Counted from the stretch's first letter, positions 17,483 to 26,907 are shown. The stretch is DNA of 50,077 nucleotides from Prevotella sp. (GCA_017623155.1 JAGAPR010000098.1:70601-120677); one strand, 5' to 3'. Notes: generated from the letters alone by a model not told the origin. Numbers and translations: made by a program.

Positions 17483-18364
17483 TCAGAAAGGTGGGAAGAC
17501 GGCGGCAATCAGGAGGCCGAGGCTGTATATGAGCATGGCCAGGGAGGTTGCGCCGAGCAGTGGGTTGAGACTGGTGCCACGGCGAGAGAGCAGGAGAAAC
17601 CACAGTAGGGTGTGGACCGCGGCATAGAAGCAAGGGAAAATCCATCGCCATGAGCCTAAAACACTCCAAACCGGGGTCATCAAGGCTACTGCAACCCAGC
17701 CGTTCAGCAGATACCAGGTGCTCATTGCCTTACGGCCGAGCACGACGGCGAGGGTGTGCTTGCCTACGGCCCGGTCGTCCTCAAGGTCCCGGTAGTTGTT
17801 GACGATGAGAACGTTGGCACCCATCAGCCCGATGCTTAGTGACCCATAGAATACTGCCGGGTCCCATTGCAGGGCCTGGAGGTAGTATGTCAGGTTGACG
17901 GGTATGATGCCAAAAAAGGCGATGACGGCAATTTCACCCAACCCATAGTGGGAAAGAGGAAATGGCCCCGTGCTGTAAGCCAGCACTCCCATAGCGATGG
18001 TGATGCCGGCGGCCAACAGCCACCAACCGCCCCAATAGATGAGTGAGCAACCGATGGCACAGGCGATGCCAAGGGTCAGGAATGTCGCCACGAGCATTGC
18101 TCGTGGTGTGATGTCGCCCTCGGTGACCCCGCGACGGGGCCCTACGCGCCCGGCACGGTCGAGACCGGCTTTGTAGTCAAAGTATTCGTTGGCAAAGTTG
18201 GATGCCACCTGAGCCAGAACGGCAAATATCAAACATAACACTGCGGGCTTCATGCTGAAGCTGTCATTCATCATCGCGTAGGCACATGCTGCCAGAACTC
18301 CTGATATTGATACGGGAAGTGTTCTGAGCCTCATGGCTTCAATCCAACATTTTATTCGGGTCAT
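17483..18364 (-). CDS. menA: 1,4-dihydroxy-2-naphthoate polyprenyltransferase
   Basis: A membrane UbiA-family prenyltransferase that attaches the isoprenoid tail in menaquinone synthesis. The 293 residues contain both aspartate-rich motifs: NEYFDYKAGLD at 59-69 and NNYRDLEDD at 189-197. About eight to nine hydrophobic segments are visible. The opening IKCWIEAMRLRTLPVSISGV is typical of MenA. It follows the antiporter by 63 bases; no other menaquinone genes are in the window. A different UbiA-family substrate is less likely given the motif spacing. Confidence 0.92.
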   Translation of the reverse strand: MTRIKCWIEAMRLRTLPVSISGVLAACAYAMMNDSFSMKPAVLCLIFAVLAQVASNFANEYFDYKAGLDRAGRVGPRRGVTEGDITPRAMLVATFLTLGIACAIGCSLIYWGGWWLLAAGITIAMGVLAYSTGPFPLSHYGLGEIAVIAFFGIIPVNLTYYLQALQWDPAVFYGSLSIGLMGANVLIVNNYRDLEDDRAVGKHTLAVVLGRKAMSTWYLLNGWVAVALMTPVWSVLGSWRWIFPCFYAAVHTLLWFLLLSRRGTSLNPLLGATSLAMLIYSLGLLIAAVFPPF

Positions 18365-18427
18365 AGTATTTATTTAGATGCTTTAGGAGGAGCAAGTGAC
18401 GGGTTGGCGGCAGGTTGCCGGTTTTAA

Positions 18428-20557
18428 TCAGGGGTGGAGACGGCGGGTGAGACCACGTATTTTACGCCACAGTGGAGATGGTGCCGATGAGATATCGCCG
18501 GCCAGAGGATCGACAAATGAGGTGAGAGGTACTTGCTCGCCGAATTGCTGAGGGTAGATGAAAGCGATATTGTGAGCGGCAAAGTAACGTTGAAGGAAGC
18601 CCGGAATCTGGGCGATGTCGTCGTTCCATGATACAGAGTTGACACGGGCGCCTATAATCATCAATAGGTCGTCTTCTTTGATATGGGAAGACATCGCGAT
18701 GAAGTCATCCCAATGTTCGGTAGTGCGGAATTCACATCTTATTCCATAGTTTTCCTGGTATATCACACCACGGATGAGGGGTTGAATGTCGTCGGGCGAG
18801 CAGAAGATTGCACGACACCCTATCTGACGGGTCAGACGTGCTATGGCGCGTACCCAACGGCTGAATCCGGTCTCGTACTGGGCTTTGGGCGGCACATAGA
18901 TGATGATGCGTGTGATGGTGTTGACGGGCGAGAACATGCGCGTGATGATTATCATGCGGTTGGTCGCGCGCAACAGCTGTTCGACTTTGGCTCCGAAGAA
19001 AGAGTCGATAACTCCGGCACGGCGGTGTAGCCCGAGGAAAACCTCGGTGATGTCGCGTTCCTCGATAGCGTTGAGCACGCCGGTGACGGTGTTGAGGTCA
19101 TATCGGTCGAGAGTCTCTATGGCAACATTGGCGGCGGTGGCAGTGCGTCGTGCTGTCAGAAGTGTGCGTCGTGCTATGTCACGTGCGGCCGGCGAGTTGT
19201 CATTACGGACATGCAGGGCATAGAATTCGTGGCGTCCAACCTCAGAGCGCATCAGTACAGCCATCTCTACCAGCGATACGGCACTCTCGACGTTGGCTAT
19301 AGGGATGAGCGTATTGTTGACGCGTGCCCGACGTGAGCGTGTCAGATGGGAGTCAGCCTCCTCGTCCTGCTGGAGCATGGCAATCTTGAGTCGTGGCGCG
19401 GCGGCCGCGGTGATGATGGGGGCTAAAGTGCAGGTGACGAGGATGACAAGAACTGTGGCATTCAGGATGCGCTCGTCAAACATGCCGAGCTGGTTGCCGA
19501 GTGTTACTACGGCCAATGCTACTGCGGTATGTGCCGTCGTCAGGCCAAACATGACATTCATGCTCGGCGAGTCGAGGCGTGCCGAGCGTCGTGTGATATA
19601 GGCCGGAAGCCATTTGCTCACCAGTGCTACGGTAAGCATTATGGCCGAGGTGATGAGGGTATCGCCCTCGAGGATGACGCGCATGTTGATCATCATACCT
19701 ACAGAAATAAGAAAGTAGGGGATAAACAGGGCGTTGCCGACAAATTCAATCGAGCCCATGAGCCCTGATGATGCCGGTATATAGCGGTTGAGGACAAGAC
19801 CGGCGATAAAGGCGCCTAATACCGGCTCGAGGTTGATGAGCGAGGCAAGCCAGGCTGCCATGAGCATCACGGCCATGACATAGACATATTGGGTGACGCG
19901 GTCAGAGTAGTTTTTGAAAAACCAGCGTGTCAGACGTGGGTAGAGATATAATATGCCGAGACAGTAGATGATGAGCAGCCCCACGAGGCGTCCCATGGAC
20001 AGCCATGAGAACTCGCCGTCGTGACGGACGTTGACAACGCCCGCAATCACCAGAAGGGCACCGATGACGGCGATGATGGTGCCAACGATGGCGATGAGGA
20101 CAGCCGGTGACTTGGTGATGCCAAAGCGCACGGCTACGGGATAGGAGATGAGTGTGTGGGAGGCATACATGGCGCCTAACATCATCGAGGTCAACCAGTC
20201 AAGATGAAAGATGTAGACGCTTGTAAATATGCCTATCAATAGAGGTATGACAAGGGTAAGGATACCAAATGCCATGCCTCGCTTGAGGTTGAGCTTGAGG
20301 TGGAACATGTCAATCTCGAGTCCCGCCAGAAACATCAGGTATAGCAGTCCTACCTGGCCGAAGATGGCAAACGATGAGTCGTTGTCCAGAATGTTAAGAC
20401 CATAGGGGCCGATGACAATACCGGCCACTATCATGCCTATGATGTGGGGTATCTTGAGGCGGTTGAACACCAGTGGCGTTACAAGGATAATCGCCAGCAC
20501 GATAAAGAATATTGTGATGGGATTGGTGACGAGGGGTGTTGTGGCCGCGAGAAACAT
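18428..20557 (-). CDS. CPA2-type cation:proton antiporter with C-terminal USP-like domain
   Basis: The 709 residues fall in two parts. Residues 1 to about 390 are a Na+/H+ exchanger domain with about twelve hydrophobic segments, including PHIIGMIVAGIVIGPYGL and FLAGLEIDMFHLKLNLKRG. Residues about 430-700 are soluble and contain two universal-stress-like repeats (MAVLMRSEVGRHEFYALHVR and IIIYVPPKAQYETGF). This is the architecture of Bacteroidota Kef/NapA-like antiporters without a TrkA domain. It probably exchanges Na+ or K+ for protons, with the cytoplasmic tail sensing a nucleotide or the energy state. The transported ion cannot be told from the sequence. It is 127 bases downstream of asd. 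Confidence 0.88.
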   Translation of the reverse strand: MFLAATTPLVTNPITIFFIVLAIILVTPLVFNRLKIPHIIGMIVAGIVIGPYGLNILDNDSSFAIFGQVGLLYLMFLAGLEIDMFHLKLNLKRGMAFGILTLVIPLLIGIFTSVYIFHLDWLTSMMLGAMYASHTLISYPVAVRFGITKSPAVLIAIVGTIIAVIGALLVIAGVVNVRHDGEFSWLSMGRLVGLLIIYCLGILYLYPRLTRWFFKNYSDRVTQYVYVMAVMLMAAWLASLINLEPVLGAFIAGLVLNRYIPASSGLMGSIEFVGNALFIPYFLISVGMMINMRVILEGDTLITSAIMLTVALVSKWLPAYITRRSARLDSPSMNVMFGLTTAHTAVALAVVTLGNQLGMFDERILNATVLVILVTCTLAPIITAAAAPRLKIAMLQQDEEADSHLTRSRRARVNNTLIPIANVESAVSLVEMAVLMRSEVGRHEFYALHVRNDNSPAARDIARRTLLTARRTATAANVAIETLDRYDLNTVTGVLNAIEERDITEVFLGLHRRAGVIDSFFGAKVEQLLRATNRMIIITRMFSPVNTITRIIIYVPPKAQYETGFSRWVRAIARLTRQIGCRAIFCSPDDIQPLIRGVIYQENYGIRCEFRTTEHWDDFIAMSSHIKEDDLLMIIGARVNSVSWNDDIAQIPGFLQRYFAAHNIAFIYPQQFGEQVPLTSFVDPLAGDISSAPSPLWRKIRGLTRRLHP

Positions 20558-20684
20558 ATTTATGAGTGAGTGGTGAGCATGTGGGTCGATTTACTTGACT
20601 TAATCTAATAAATCGAGGGTGTTATGATGGTCGGGAGTATAGGGGGAAATGTCAAGATATAGCGGGAATATGAGCTGTATCCTG

Positions 20685-21701
20685 TCACTTGTCACTGTTG
20701 TTTATGATGTATTGGGCAATCTGGACGGCGTTGAGGGCGGCTCCTTTTTTAATCTGGTCGCTGACACACCAGTAAGTGATACCGTTAGGGTCGGCGATGT
20801 CGGCGCGTATGCGTCCGACATATACGGGGTCTTGTCCGGTGAGAGTCAGTGGCATGGGGTAGGTGCGTGATGCTGGGTCATCAAGGACGATTATGCCGGG
20901 GGCCTGAGCCATGGCCTGACGGACGGCCTCAGGGGTAAGGTGCTCGGCCGTGTGTACCCATACGGCCTCAGAGTGGGCTCTAAGCACCGGTACACGCACA
21001 CACATGGCGCTGACCTCAATCTCGGGGGCGTGCATGATTTTGCGTGTCTCGTTGTACATTTTCATCTCTTCTTTGGTGTAGCCGTTGTCGGTGAAGACAT
21101 CAATCTGGGGAATAACGTTGTAGGCCAGTTGATAGGCAAACTTGTCAACGGTGACGGCATCGCCCGAGACGATTTCACGATTTTGCTCTACAAGTTCTTC
21201 CATAGCAGCGGCTCCGGCTCCCGATGCAGCCTGGTATGTGGCGATATGCACGCGCGTGATGGGTGACAACCGGTGGATGGGGGCGAGAGTCACTACCATC
21301 TGGATGGTGGTGCAGTTGGGGTTGGCGATGATATTGCGTGGGGCGTTGAGGGCATCCGTGCCGTTGACTTCGGGAACTACCAGCGGGACATCGGCGTCCA
21401 TGCGGAAGGCACTTGAGTTGTCAATCATCAGGGCGCCATGGCGAGTGATTGTGTCGGCATAACGGCGCGATACGTCAGCGCCTGCCGAGACAAATGCAAA
21501 GTCGATACCGCGGAAGTCGTCTCCCTCCTTGAGTTGATGTATGGTGTATTCTTGCTCGCGGAAGGTTGCTATCTTGCCGGCACTGCGTTCCGAGCCAAAG
21601 AGTCTGAGCTCTCCTATGGGAAAGTCTTGTTGGTCAAGGACTCTGAGAAATTCCTGACCTACGGCGCCACTGACGCCTACTATTGCTACGTTATATTGCA
21701 T
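20685..21701 (-). CDS. asd: aspartate-semialdehyde dehydrogenase
   Basis: Reduces aspartyl phosphate to the semialdehyde for lysine, threonine, methionine and diaminopimelate synthesis. The 338 residues have [11 protein letters not shown] at 9-19 (NADP binding). The active cysteine is C130 in ANPNCTTIQ, and the histidine lies in [19 protein letters not shown]-type substrate residues such as DNSSAFRM near 94-101 are also present. The length is normal. It has its own -7 box and starts the asd-antiporter-menA run. Confidence 0.96.
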   Translation of the reverse strand: MQYNVAIVGVSGAVGQEFLRVLDQQDFPIGELRLFGSERSAGKIATFREQEYTIHQLKEGDDFRGIDFAFVSAGADVSRRYADTITRHGALMIDNSSAFRMDADVPLVVPEVNGTDALNAPRNIIANPNCTTIQMVVTLAPIHRLSPITRVHIATYQAASGAGAAAMEELVEQNREIVSGDAVTVDKFAYQLAYNVIPQIDVFTDNGYTKEEMKMYNETRKIMHAPEIEVSAMCVRVPVLRAHSEAVWVHTAEHLTPEAVRQAMAQAPGIIVLDDPASRTYPMPLTLTGQDPVYVGRIRADIADPNGITYWCVSDQIKKGAALNAVQIAQYIINNSDK

Positions 21702-21732
21702 TTTAAATTGGTTCTAAGTCAAATTCCTGATG

Positions 21733-21740
21733 CAAAATTA
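21733..21740 (-). promoter_or_regulatory. -7 box TAATTTTG for asd
   Basis: Predicted leader about 28 bases. No TTTG at the expected upstream distance. Confidence 0.5.
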
Positions 21741-21815
21741 CAAATTAATTTTATAACTATCATCTTGCATCGCCTCTAAGTCTCGGAGCATTAGTCGCCT
21801 CTCGGGCTCTCGGAG

Positions 21816-22460
21816 TCATTTTCTACCGAAGTCGGCCGGTATTTCGCCCCAGCGGTCGGTATCCCATTTGAGGATCGGGTTGGGAATGGAATGTGTTGCA
21901 AGCCAAGCATCGGCTCGGTCGAGGATTTCTCTGAGCCGTACATTTTCGGTGGTAGGGGTGAGTTTGGTATTGGAGTGTCCGCGTTTTATCCAGGAGCGGG
22001 CGGTCTTGGAGTCGCTGTATATTGGACGTGAGTTGTCCCCCGAGCGGGCGAGCAAGGCGGCACAGTGGATGATAGCGAGATATTCGCCGATGTTGTTGGT
22101 GCCACCCTCGAGGGGTCCTACGTGGAACAGTTGGGTGCCGTCATCAACGAGAACACCACGGTATTCGACAGGGCCCGGATTACGGCTACAGGCGGCATCC
22201 ACGGCGATGGCGTCAAGTCGTATTTCGGGAAAGGCACTGTAGTTGATGACGGGATGAGACGCGCGTTTTGACATGGCGCGGAAAAGGCCGAGTTGTTCAG
22301 CGGGGTTGCCTCTAAAGGCTACAGTCGCGCTTTCGAGGTCGTTATAGGATTTAAATTTGGCACCGGGGAAGCCATCAATCTGGTCTTGACATTCTTCCCA
22401 TGAGTCATAGATGCCGGGGGCCCGGCCTTCCCAGACAACATAATACTTGTTTTTTTTCAT
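21816..22460 (-). CDS. ribonuclease H with N-terminal viroplasmin-like domain
   Basis: Cuts the RNA strand of RNA-DNA hybrids, for example primers and R-loops. The 214 residues start with a viroplasmin-type module (KYYVVWEGRAPGIYDSWEEC, about 5-48) that binds hybrids, as in RNase H1 of eukaryotes. The catalytic domain has D88 in AVDAACSRNPGP, E126 in NNIGEYLAI and D150 in YSDSKTARSW, plus the C-terminal WDTDRWGEIPADFGRK. All catalytic acids are present. The ATG is three bases past the end of the upstream gene, so it closes the aroK operon. Confidence 0.93.
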   Translation of the reverse strand: MKKNKYYVVWEGRAPGIYDSWEECQDQIDGFPGAKFKSYNDLESATVAFRGNPAEQLGLFRAMSKRASHPVINYSAFPEIRLDAIAVDAACSRNPGPVEYRGVLVDDGTQLFHVGPLEGGTNNIGEYLAIIHCAALLARSGDNSRPIYSDSKTARSWIKRGHSNTKLTPTTENVRLREILDRADAWLATHSIPNPILKWDTDRWGEIPADFGRK

Positions 22461-22463
22461 AAG

Positions 22464-23642
22464 TCAAGAGAATTGTATCAGGAGTCTCACGTTGATGGCG
22501 TGGCAGCCGCAGTGACGAGCGAGGTCGGCATTTGTGACACGTCCCATCATGGTGAGTACGGCGTCTTGCATGCCGGGATTGAGATGAATGGCATTGTTTA
22601 TGCCGTCAGAGGCGGTGAGGATGTCGCGAGTCATTGCAACAAAGGCGTTGGACATGGCCATGGCCATTGTGCGGCGCACGTGAGAGCCCGGATTGGTATA
22701 GCATGTGCGTTGTTGTGGGCTGTCGGATTGTTTTGGTGGGGAGGTGGCCAGGTCGTGATATCTGATGTGCCCAAAGACTTTGGAGCGGGTGTCGCTCAGG
22801 TCGAGGATTATGGCACCGGTTTTCATGGCGTCTATGGCCGAGCTGTCGATTAGAGTCGGGACGGCGGTGGGGGTGGCGATGATGACGTCGGCGGTGCGCA
22901 GGGCCGATCCTAATACCCGGGGGTGCATGGCCGAGGTGATGACACCGGCTCCGAGGATGCTCTGGGCCTGGCATAGGCCATAGGTGTCATCGTCAAACAG
23001 GTGAACGATGGCCCCCATGCCGATAGCGGCCTGAGCGGCGGCTATTGCCGACATTCCCGAGCCGAGGATGGTGACTTCACAGGGGATAACTCCCGGTACG
23101 CCACCTAAAAGTATGCCCTTGGTGCCTTGGGGGTCGGCCAGGAGAGAGGCGGCGATGGTGACAGCGGCACGTCCGTCGACGCGGCTTATGACGTCGGCAA
23201 AGGTGCGGTGCCCGGCACGGTCGCTCACCAGGTCGAGGGCGACTGATATGATGTTGAGCTTGAGATAGGTCTCGATTGTGGCGGTCGAGTGACGATAGGG
23301 ATTGGAGAGGGTGAGTACTATTGCTCCGCGATGAAGGCGGGATGCGTCACGAGGCGTCATTGGCGAGGGGTGCAGGACGATGTCTGAGCCGAGAGTTGTA
23401 TCGTGCTCGGTGATGCGTGCACCGGCGGCGGCATAACGGTTGTCGTCATAGTGTATCGATGTCCCGGCACCTCGTTCAACCCTGACTTCGAGACCGCGGT
23501 CGACAAGCATGGCGACAGCTTCGGGAGTGAGCATGAATGTCTTGGCACCGGTGTCGGCGGTCGATGGCAGGCCAAGGGTGATGACTCGCCGGCTTGATAG
23601 TGCCGGGGCAGGTTGCTCGAGTGGAGTGTGTTGGGATGTCAT
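22464..23642 (-). CDS. alanine dehydrogenase/transhydrogenase-family protein lacking catalytic residues
   Basis: The 392 residues align by eye over their length with alanine dehydrogenase and the alpha subunit of NAD(P) transhydrogenase. LTPEAVAMLVDRGLEVRVE and GAGTSIHYDDNRYAAAGA are the family N-terminus. GGVPGVIPCEVTILGSGMSA at 181-200 is the Rossmann glycine loop, and D217-D219 are placed to hold the NAD ribose. The substrate residues do not fit. In place of the arginine of KNNEFRVAITP there is lysine (AKTFMLTP), the KVKEP lysine region reads HPSPM, and the FLHLA histidine region reads LSNPY. It may bind NAD without alanine dehydrogenase activity, or use another substrate. It overlaps aroK by four bases. 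Confidence 0.7.
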   Translation of the reverse strand: MTSQHTPLEQPAPALSSRRVITLGLPSTADTGAKTFMLTPEAVAMLVDRGLEVRVERGAGTSIHYDDNRYAAAGARITEHDTTLGSDIVLHPSPMTPRDASRLHRGAIVLTLSNPYRHSTATIETYLKLNIISVALDLVSDRAGHRTFADVISRVDGRAAVTIAASLLADPQGTKGILLGGVPGVIPCEVTILGSGMSAIAAAQAAIGMGAIVHLFDDDTYGLCQAQSILGAGVITSAMHPRVLGSALRTADVIIATPTAVPTLIDSSAIDAMKTGAIILDLSDTRSKVFGHIRYHDLATSPPKQSDSPQQRTCYTNPGSHVRRTMAMAMSNAFVAMTRDILTASDGINNAIHLNPGMQDAVLTMMGRVTNADLARHCGCHAINVRLLIQFS

Positions 23643-24187
23643 AATTGGTTGACTGTCATGTTGATGAATGATTGGGCTGACTTTCTGATCTGATCGGTGT
23701 CTTCGAGCTGTGATGAGTCAAAACGGTAGTGGGCACGAGAGTAAAATGGGTCGCGGGCCTTTAGGTTAGTGGTGACATATTCCTGGATGGATGCCTCAGA
23801 TAGGTTGTCAATCAGTGGGCGTTGGCCGGGTGTCAGTCTAAGCCGTTCGATCAGACGCGGTATCGGTGCCTCTAACAGTACGGTGAGTCCCGAGGCGTTC
23901 ATCAGGTCCATATTGTCGGCGTGGCAGGGAGTGCCACCACCACATGCTATAATCATCTTGCCCGGCATGGAGGCGACGCGTCGCAGGGTCTCGCGCTCGA
24001 GAGCGCGGAAGTGGACCTCGCCGTGGAGACGGAATATGTCACTGACTCTCATGCCGGTGTCTTGCTCGATGAGTTGGTCGAGGTCTATGAATGACCATTT
24101 AAGACACATGGCCACCGCACGACCAAGGGTGGTCTTGCCGGTGGCCATGTAGCCTATGAGATATATCTTGTCTTTACTCAATTTCAA
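23639..24187 (-). CDS. aroK: shikimate kinase
   Basis: Phosphorylates shikimate in chorismate synthesis. The 182 residues match the family. GYMATGKTT at 12-20 is the P-loop, and DLDQLIEQDTG is the DxD shikimate and magnesium site. RALERETLRR and GGGTP near 79-83 contribute shikimate binding, and RPLIDNL is in the lid region. It starts 26 bases after mscL. The four-base overlap with the next gene implies translational coupling. Confidence 0.95.
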   Translation of the reverse strand: MKLSKDKIYLIGYMATGKTTLGRAVAMCLKWSFIDLDQLIEQDTGMRVSDIFRLHGEVHFRALERETLRRVASMPGKMIIACGGGTPCHADNMDLMNASGLTVLLEAPIPRLIERLRLTPGQRPLIDNLSEASIQEYVTTNLKARDPFYSRAHYRFDSSQLEDTDQIRKSAQSFINMTVNQL

Positions 24188-24212
24188 AATAACCGCTTAG
24201 GTTGGTGGTCAG

Positions 24213-24629
24213 TTATTTCTTTGAGGCGATGTCTTTGGCGAGGAGGTCACGTATTTCGGTGAGCAGTTGTTCCTGGGAGGGTCCGGCGGGAGCGGCTTCT
24301 TCGACGGGTTTCTCGCGTTTGAGTTTATTGATAAATTTGATTGCTACAAATATACATAGGGCTATGATTATAAAATCAAGGATTGTCTGTACAGTGTTGC
24401 CCCAGGTGATATAAACGGCATCGGTAGCGCCTTCGACGCCTTTGATGAGTACTTTCTGGTCGGCAAAGTTGGCACCACCGGTAAGGACGCCTATGGCGGG
24501 CATTATGATGTCGTTGACCAGTGATGTTACAATTTTACCAAATGCGGCACCGATGATAACACCGACTGCCATGTCAATAACGTTGCCCTTGACGGCAAAT
24601 TCTTTAAATTCTTTCAGGAAGTTGGCCAT
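24213..24629 (-). CDS. mscL: large-conductance mechanosensitive channel
   Basis: Releases solutes on hypo-osmotic shock. The 138 residues match MscL. The N-terminal helix and first membrane segment read [20 protein letters not shown], with the pore-lining [16 protein letters not shown]. The second membrane segment is [18 protein letters not shown], and a charged C-terminal bundle follows. It is in the U32-FtsB-membrane protein-mscL-aroK run, 70 bases after the small membrane protein gene. Confidence 0.96.
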   Translation of the reverse strand: MANFLKEFKEFAVKGNVIDMAVGVIIGAAFGKIVTSLVNDIIMPAIGVLTGGANFADQKVLIKGVEGATDAVYITWGNTVQTILDFIIIALCIFVAIKFINKLKREKPVEEAAPAGPSQEQLLTEIRDLLAKDIASKK

Positions 24630-24699
24630 AGTAGAGTTGATGTGTTTAAGTCAGTTTTTGGTGAGTTGATGGGATATTTGGTAAACGCGTGTGGCGATG

Positions 24700-25083
24700 T
24701 TATTGTTTCTTTGTGGAATTGTCTTTTTGTAGTGATTTTTTGATAGCGCCGGGCAGGGCAAAGGATATATATAGTTGTATGAACGCGCCTGCCAGGACAA
24801 ATACAATCCAATCGCTTGGAGTGTTGGATGTCCAGATGAAGTAAGCGCCGACACCAAAGGCAATCGGTGACCATCGGAGCATGGCATAGAGTCGTTTGAC
24901 GCGGAAATCATTACCCTTGTATGGCGAAAATATGCGGCCGACAAACAGGAGAACAGCACCGGCGGTAAGTAGTATTTTGGCGGGGAGGGATGTGGGACCG
25001 TAGAATATTGGCATCAGCATCGATGCGGCCACTAAGAGTAGTCCGAGGATGCTCAGGGCTTCCATTATCTTGTTTTTAGTCAT
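24700..25083 (-). CDS. four-helix membrane protein of unknown function
   Basis: The 127 residues contain four hydrophobic segments, at about 8-26, 34-49, 70-86 and 91-110. A short basic stretch (YKGNDFRVKRLYAMLRW) lies between the second and third, and the tail is lysine-rich. I do not recognise the family. The segment pattern and its place beside the FtsB-like gene in an operon of conserved genes suggest a conserved inner-membrane protein, not a chance frame. No catalytic motif or signal peptide was seen. Confidence 0.65.
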   Translation of the reverse strand: MTKNKIMEALSILGLLLVAASMLMPIFYGPTSLPAKILLTAGAVLLFVGRIFSPYKGNDFRVKRLYAMLRWSPIAFGVGAYFIWTSNTPSDWIVFVLAGAFIQLYISFALPGAIKKSLQKDNSTKKQ

Positions 25084-25138
25084 TTGGAGTAGTATTGTTG
25101 GTGTTGGATTGTAATTGGTCGGGGTGTGCCGGACAAGA

Positions 25139-25435
25139 TTAATCAGAGAGATATATGTCCTCGTTGGGGAGGGTCATGGAGTGGTGCTCGCGCACTATGC
25201 GCTCGATAATCCGGGGGTCATGATTGTCAAGTAGCACGTTGAGGTTGTGGTAATATTCCATGGTGTCCTCGTTTTGTTTGATGGCTACCTCGAGGGAGTC
25301 AATTTGCTTTTTGTTACGGTATATGCGTGCCACCGAGTTCTCTTGGAAGAATAGGATATAGATTATGGCACCGGTAAGCAGTAGACCGGTGATGGAGATA
25401 TATCGGCGGCACCATTGTAAGGCAGAGTTGGACAT
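25139..25435 (-). CDS. FtsB/DivIC-like septum formation initiator
   Basis: A 98-residue single-pass protein of the divisome, expected to bridge FtsL and FtsQ. I chose the ATG at 25435; a longer frame to 25666 overlaps the U32 gene and adds low-complexity residues. Residues about 10-29 form the membrane anchor (SITGLLLTGAIIYILFF). A coiled coil follows, RIYRNKKQIDSLEVAIKQNE. The DPRIIERIVREHHSM motif is the family's conserved end. It starts 34 bases after the U32 gene stops. Confidence 0.85.
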   Translation of the reverse strand: MSNSALQWCRRYISITGLLLTGAIIYILFFQENSVARIYRNKKQIDSLEVAIKQNEDTMEYYHNLNVLLDNHDPRIIERIVREHHSMTLPNEDIYLSD

Positions 25436-25469
25436 AGGGTCTGGTGGGTAGAGGGTATGGGGAAAGTGT

Positions 25470-26735
25470 TCAGAAACGTTTGTGTCGTGGGGCTTGGTCG
25501 ACGGGACGCCAGCGGTATAGACGGTCTGAGGGGCGTATTTTGGCCGGGACAGCGATAGAGAAAGAGTCACCCTTGACAGCCTTGGGCACGCTTTTGAGGT
25601 CGACGCGTATGTCTTGGACGGTGAGTATGAGGGCTCCGGTTGTGGGTCCGGTAATGACGATTTCATCGCCTACACATAGTTCGCCGGCCTCCATGAGAAA
25701 TTCGCCGACGCCTGAGCGTGAGAAGTATTTGACTCCCTTGGCGCAGTAGTCTTTGACGCGTGTTGCCGAGCTTCCATAGTGGGAAGACCATTCGCCCAGA
25801 CGTTGGCCGAGGTAGTAGCCGTTCCAGAAACCGCGATTGAATATTTTGTCGAGCCGATTGTCAAGCGAGGCTATAAGCTTGTCGTCGAAGGTGTTGTCAC
25901 AGATTGCATCGAGTGCTTTCGAGTAGCATGCGACGGCCTCGCTGACATATTCGGGCCCACGGGCACGTCCTTCAATCTTGAAGACGCGTACACCGGCATC
26001 AACCATCTTGTTGAGGAAGTGGATGGTCTTCAGGTCTTTGGGAGACATCAGGTAGGGGCCGTCGACTGTAATTTGTTCGCCGGTCTCGCGGTCGGTGAGG
26101 TCGTATGCCCGGCGGCATATCTGGGTACAGGAGCCGCGGTTGGCGCTGGAATTCATCTCGTGGAGCGAGAGGTAACACTTGCCTGAGGTAGCCATGCACA
26201 GGGCGCCGTGGCAGAACATCTCGATTTTAATCAATTCGCCGGCAGGCCCGCGCAGGTCTTGGGCTTTGATGAGGTCATGTATTGCGGCAACTTTTTCCAT
26301 GGTCATCTCTCGGGCCAGTACCACGACATTGGCCCACCGGGAGTAGAATTTCAGGGCCTGGAAGTTGGTGATGTTGGCTTGGGTGGAGATATGAACTTCG
26401 ACACCGAGTTGGCGTGCCATCTCGATGACAGCGATATCGGCGGCGATGATTGCCGAGACACCGGCCTCGCGAGCTGCCAGCAGGGCCTGGCGTGAAGGCT
26501 CGAGGTCCTCGTCAAACATCACGGTGTTGAGGGTGAGGTAGGACTTGACGCCTGCCCGGTTACAGGTATGGGCTATGGTCTTCAGGTCGTCAAGCGTGAA
26601 GTTGAGTGATGAGCGGGCACGCATGTTGAGATGCCCCACACCAAAGTATATGGAGTCGGCACCGGCATTGATTGCCGCATGGAGTGACTCAAATGAGCCT
26701 ACCGGGGCCATGATTTCAAAATCACTGCGTTGCAT
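25470..26735 (-). CDS. U32 family protein, TrhP/YegQ-like tRNA hydroxylation factor
   Basis: The 421 residues carry the U32 signature EMFCHGALCMATSGKCYLS at 172-190. Cysteines C180, C187, C203 and C207 have spacing close to that of the iron-sulfur site described for TrhP and RlhA. The N-terminal half is a TIM-barrel-like domain (IMAPVGSFESLHAAINAGAD). The family was first annotated as collagenase-like peptidase, but characterised members hydroxylate tRNA U34 (TrhP, using prephenate) or 23S rRNA (RlhA). I favour the tRNA role from length and start. Its leader contains a strong 12-pair hairpin. It follows secG in the same direction. Confidence 0.85.
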   Translation of the reverse strand: MQRSDFEIMAPVGSFESLHAAINAGADSIYFGVGHLNMRARSSLNFTLDDLKTIAHTCNRAGVKSYLTLNTVMFDEDLEPSRQALLAAREAGVSAIIAADIAVIEMARQLGVEVHISTQANITNFQALKFYSRWANVVVLAREMTMEKVAAIHDLIKAQDLRGPAGELIKIEMFCHGALCMATSGKCYLSLHEMNSSANRGSCTQICRRAYDLTDRETGEQITVDGPYLMSPKDLKTIHFLNKMVDAGVRVFKIEGRARGPEYVSEAVACYSKALDAICDNTFDDKLIASLDNRLDKIFNRGFWNGYYLGQRLGEWSSHYGSSATRVKDYCAKGVKYFSRSGVGEFLMEAGELCVGDEIVITGPTTGALILTVQDIRVDLKSVPKAVKGDSFSIAVPAKIRPSDRLYRWRPVDQAPRHKRF

Positions 26736-26768
26736 AGGAGTGGTGTATGTTGGCTATAAACAGTTAAT

Positions 26769-26796
26769 GGCCAATAGGCCTGAAGGTCTATTGGCC
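26769..26796. repeat. 28-base GC-rich hairpin in the secG-U32 gap
   Basis: GGCCAATAGGCC and GGTCTATTGGCC pair over 12 positions with one wobble around TGAA. It is 33 bases before the U32 start on the minus strand and lacks a T run there. It could be a weak terminator after secG or a leader structure. Confidence 0.6.
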
Positions 26797-26907
26797 CTTG
26801 GGCCTGTATTGGAGTTATTTTTCTCTTGCCGTGAAGTTGTGCTCCGACAGAAGCATGGCAGGCGGCATGGGCCGTCTATGATGCTTGAGGGTTGGTTGAC
26901 GCTTAAA

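Noticed and set aside
16543-17508. 321-residue antisense frame over the PCMD-like gene and its terminator
   Set aside because: It runs opposite a gene with a clear signal peptide and through the terminator hairpin. Its translation is His/Ile-rich, without domains or an appropriate start.
25436-25666. Longer start for the FtsB-like protein
   Set aside because: The added residues are low-complexity and lie inside the U32 gene. The ATG at 25435 gives a normal FtsB-sized protein starting just before the membrane anchor.
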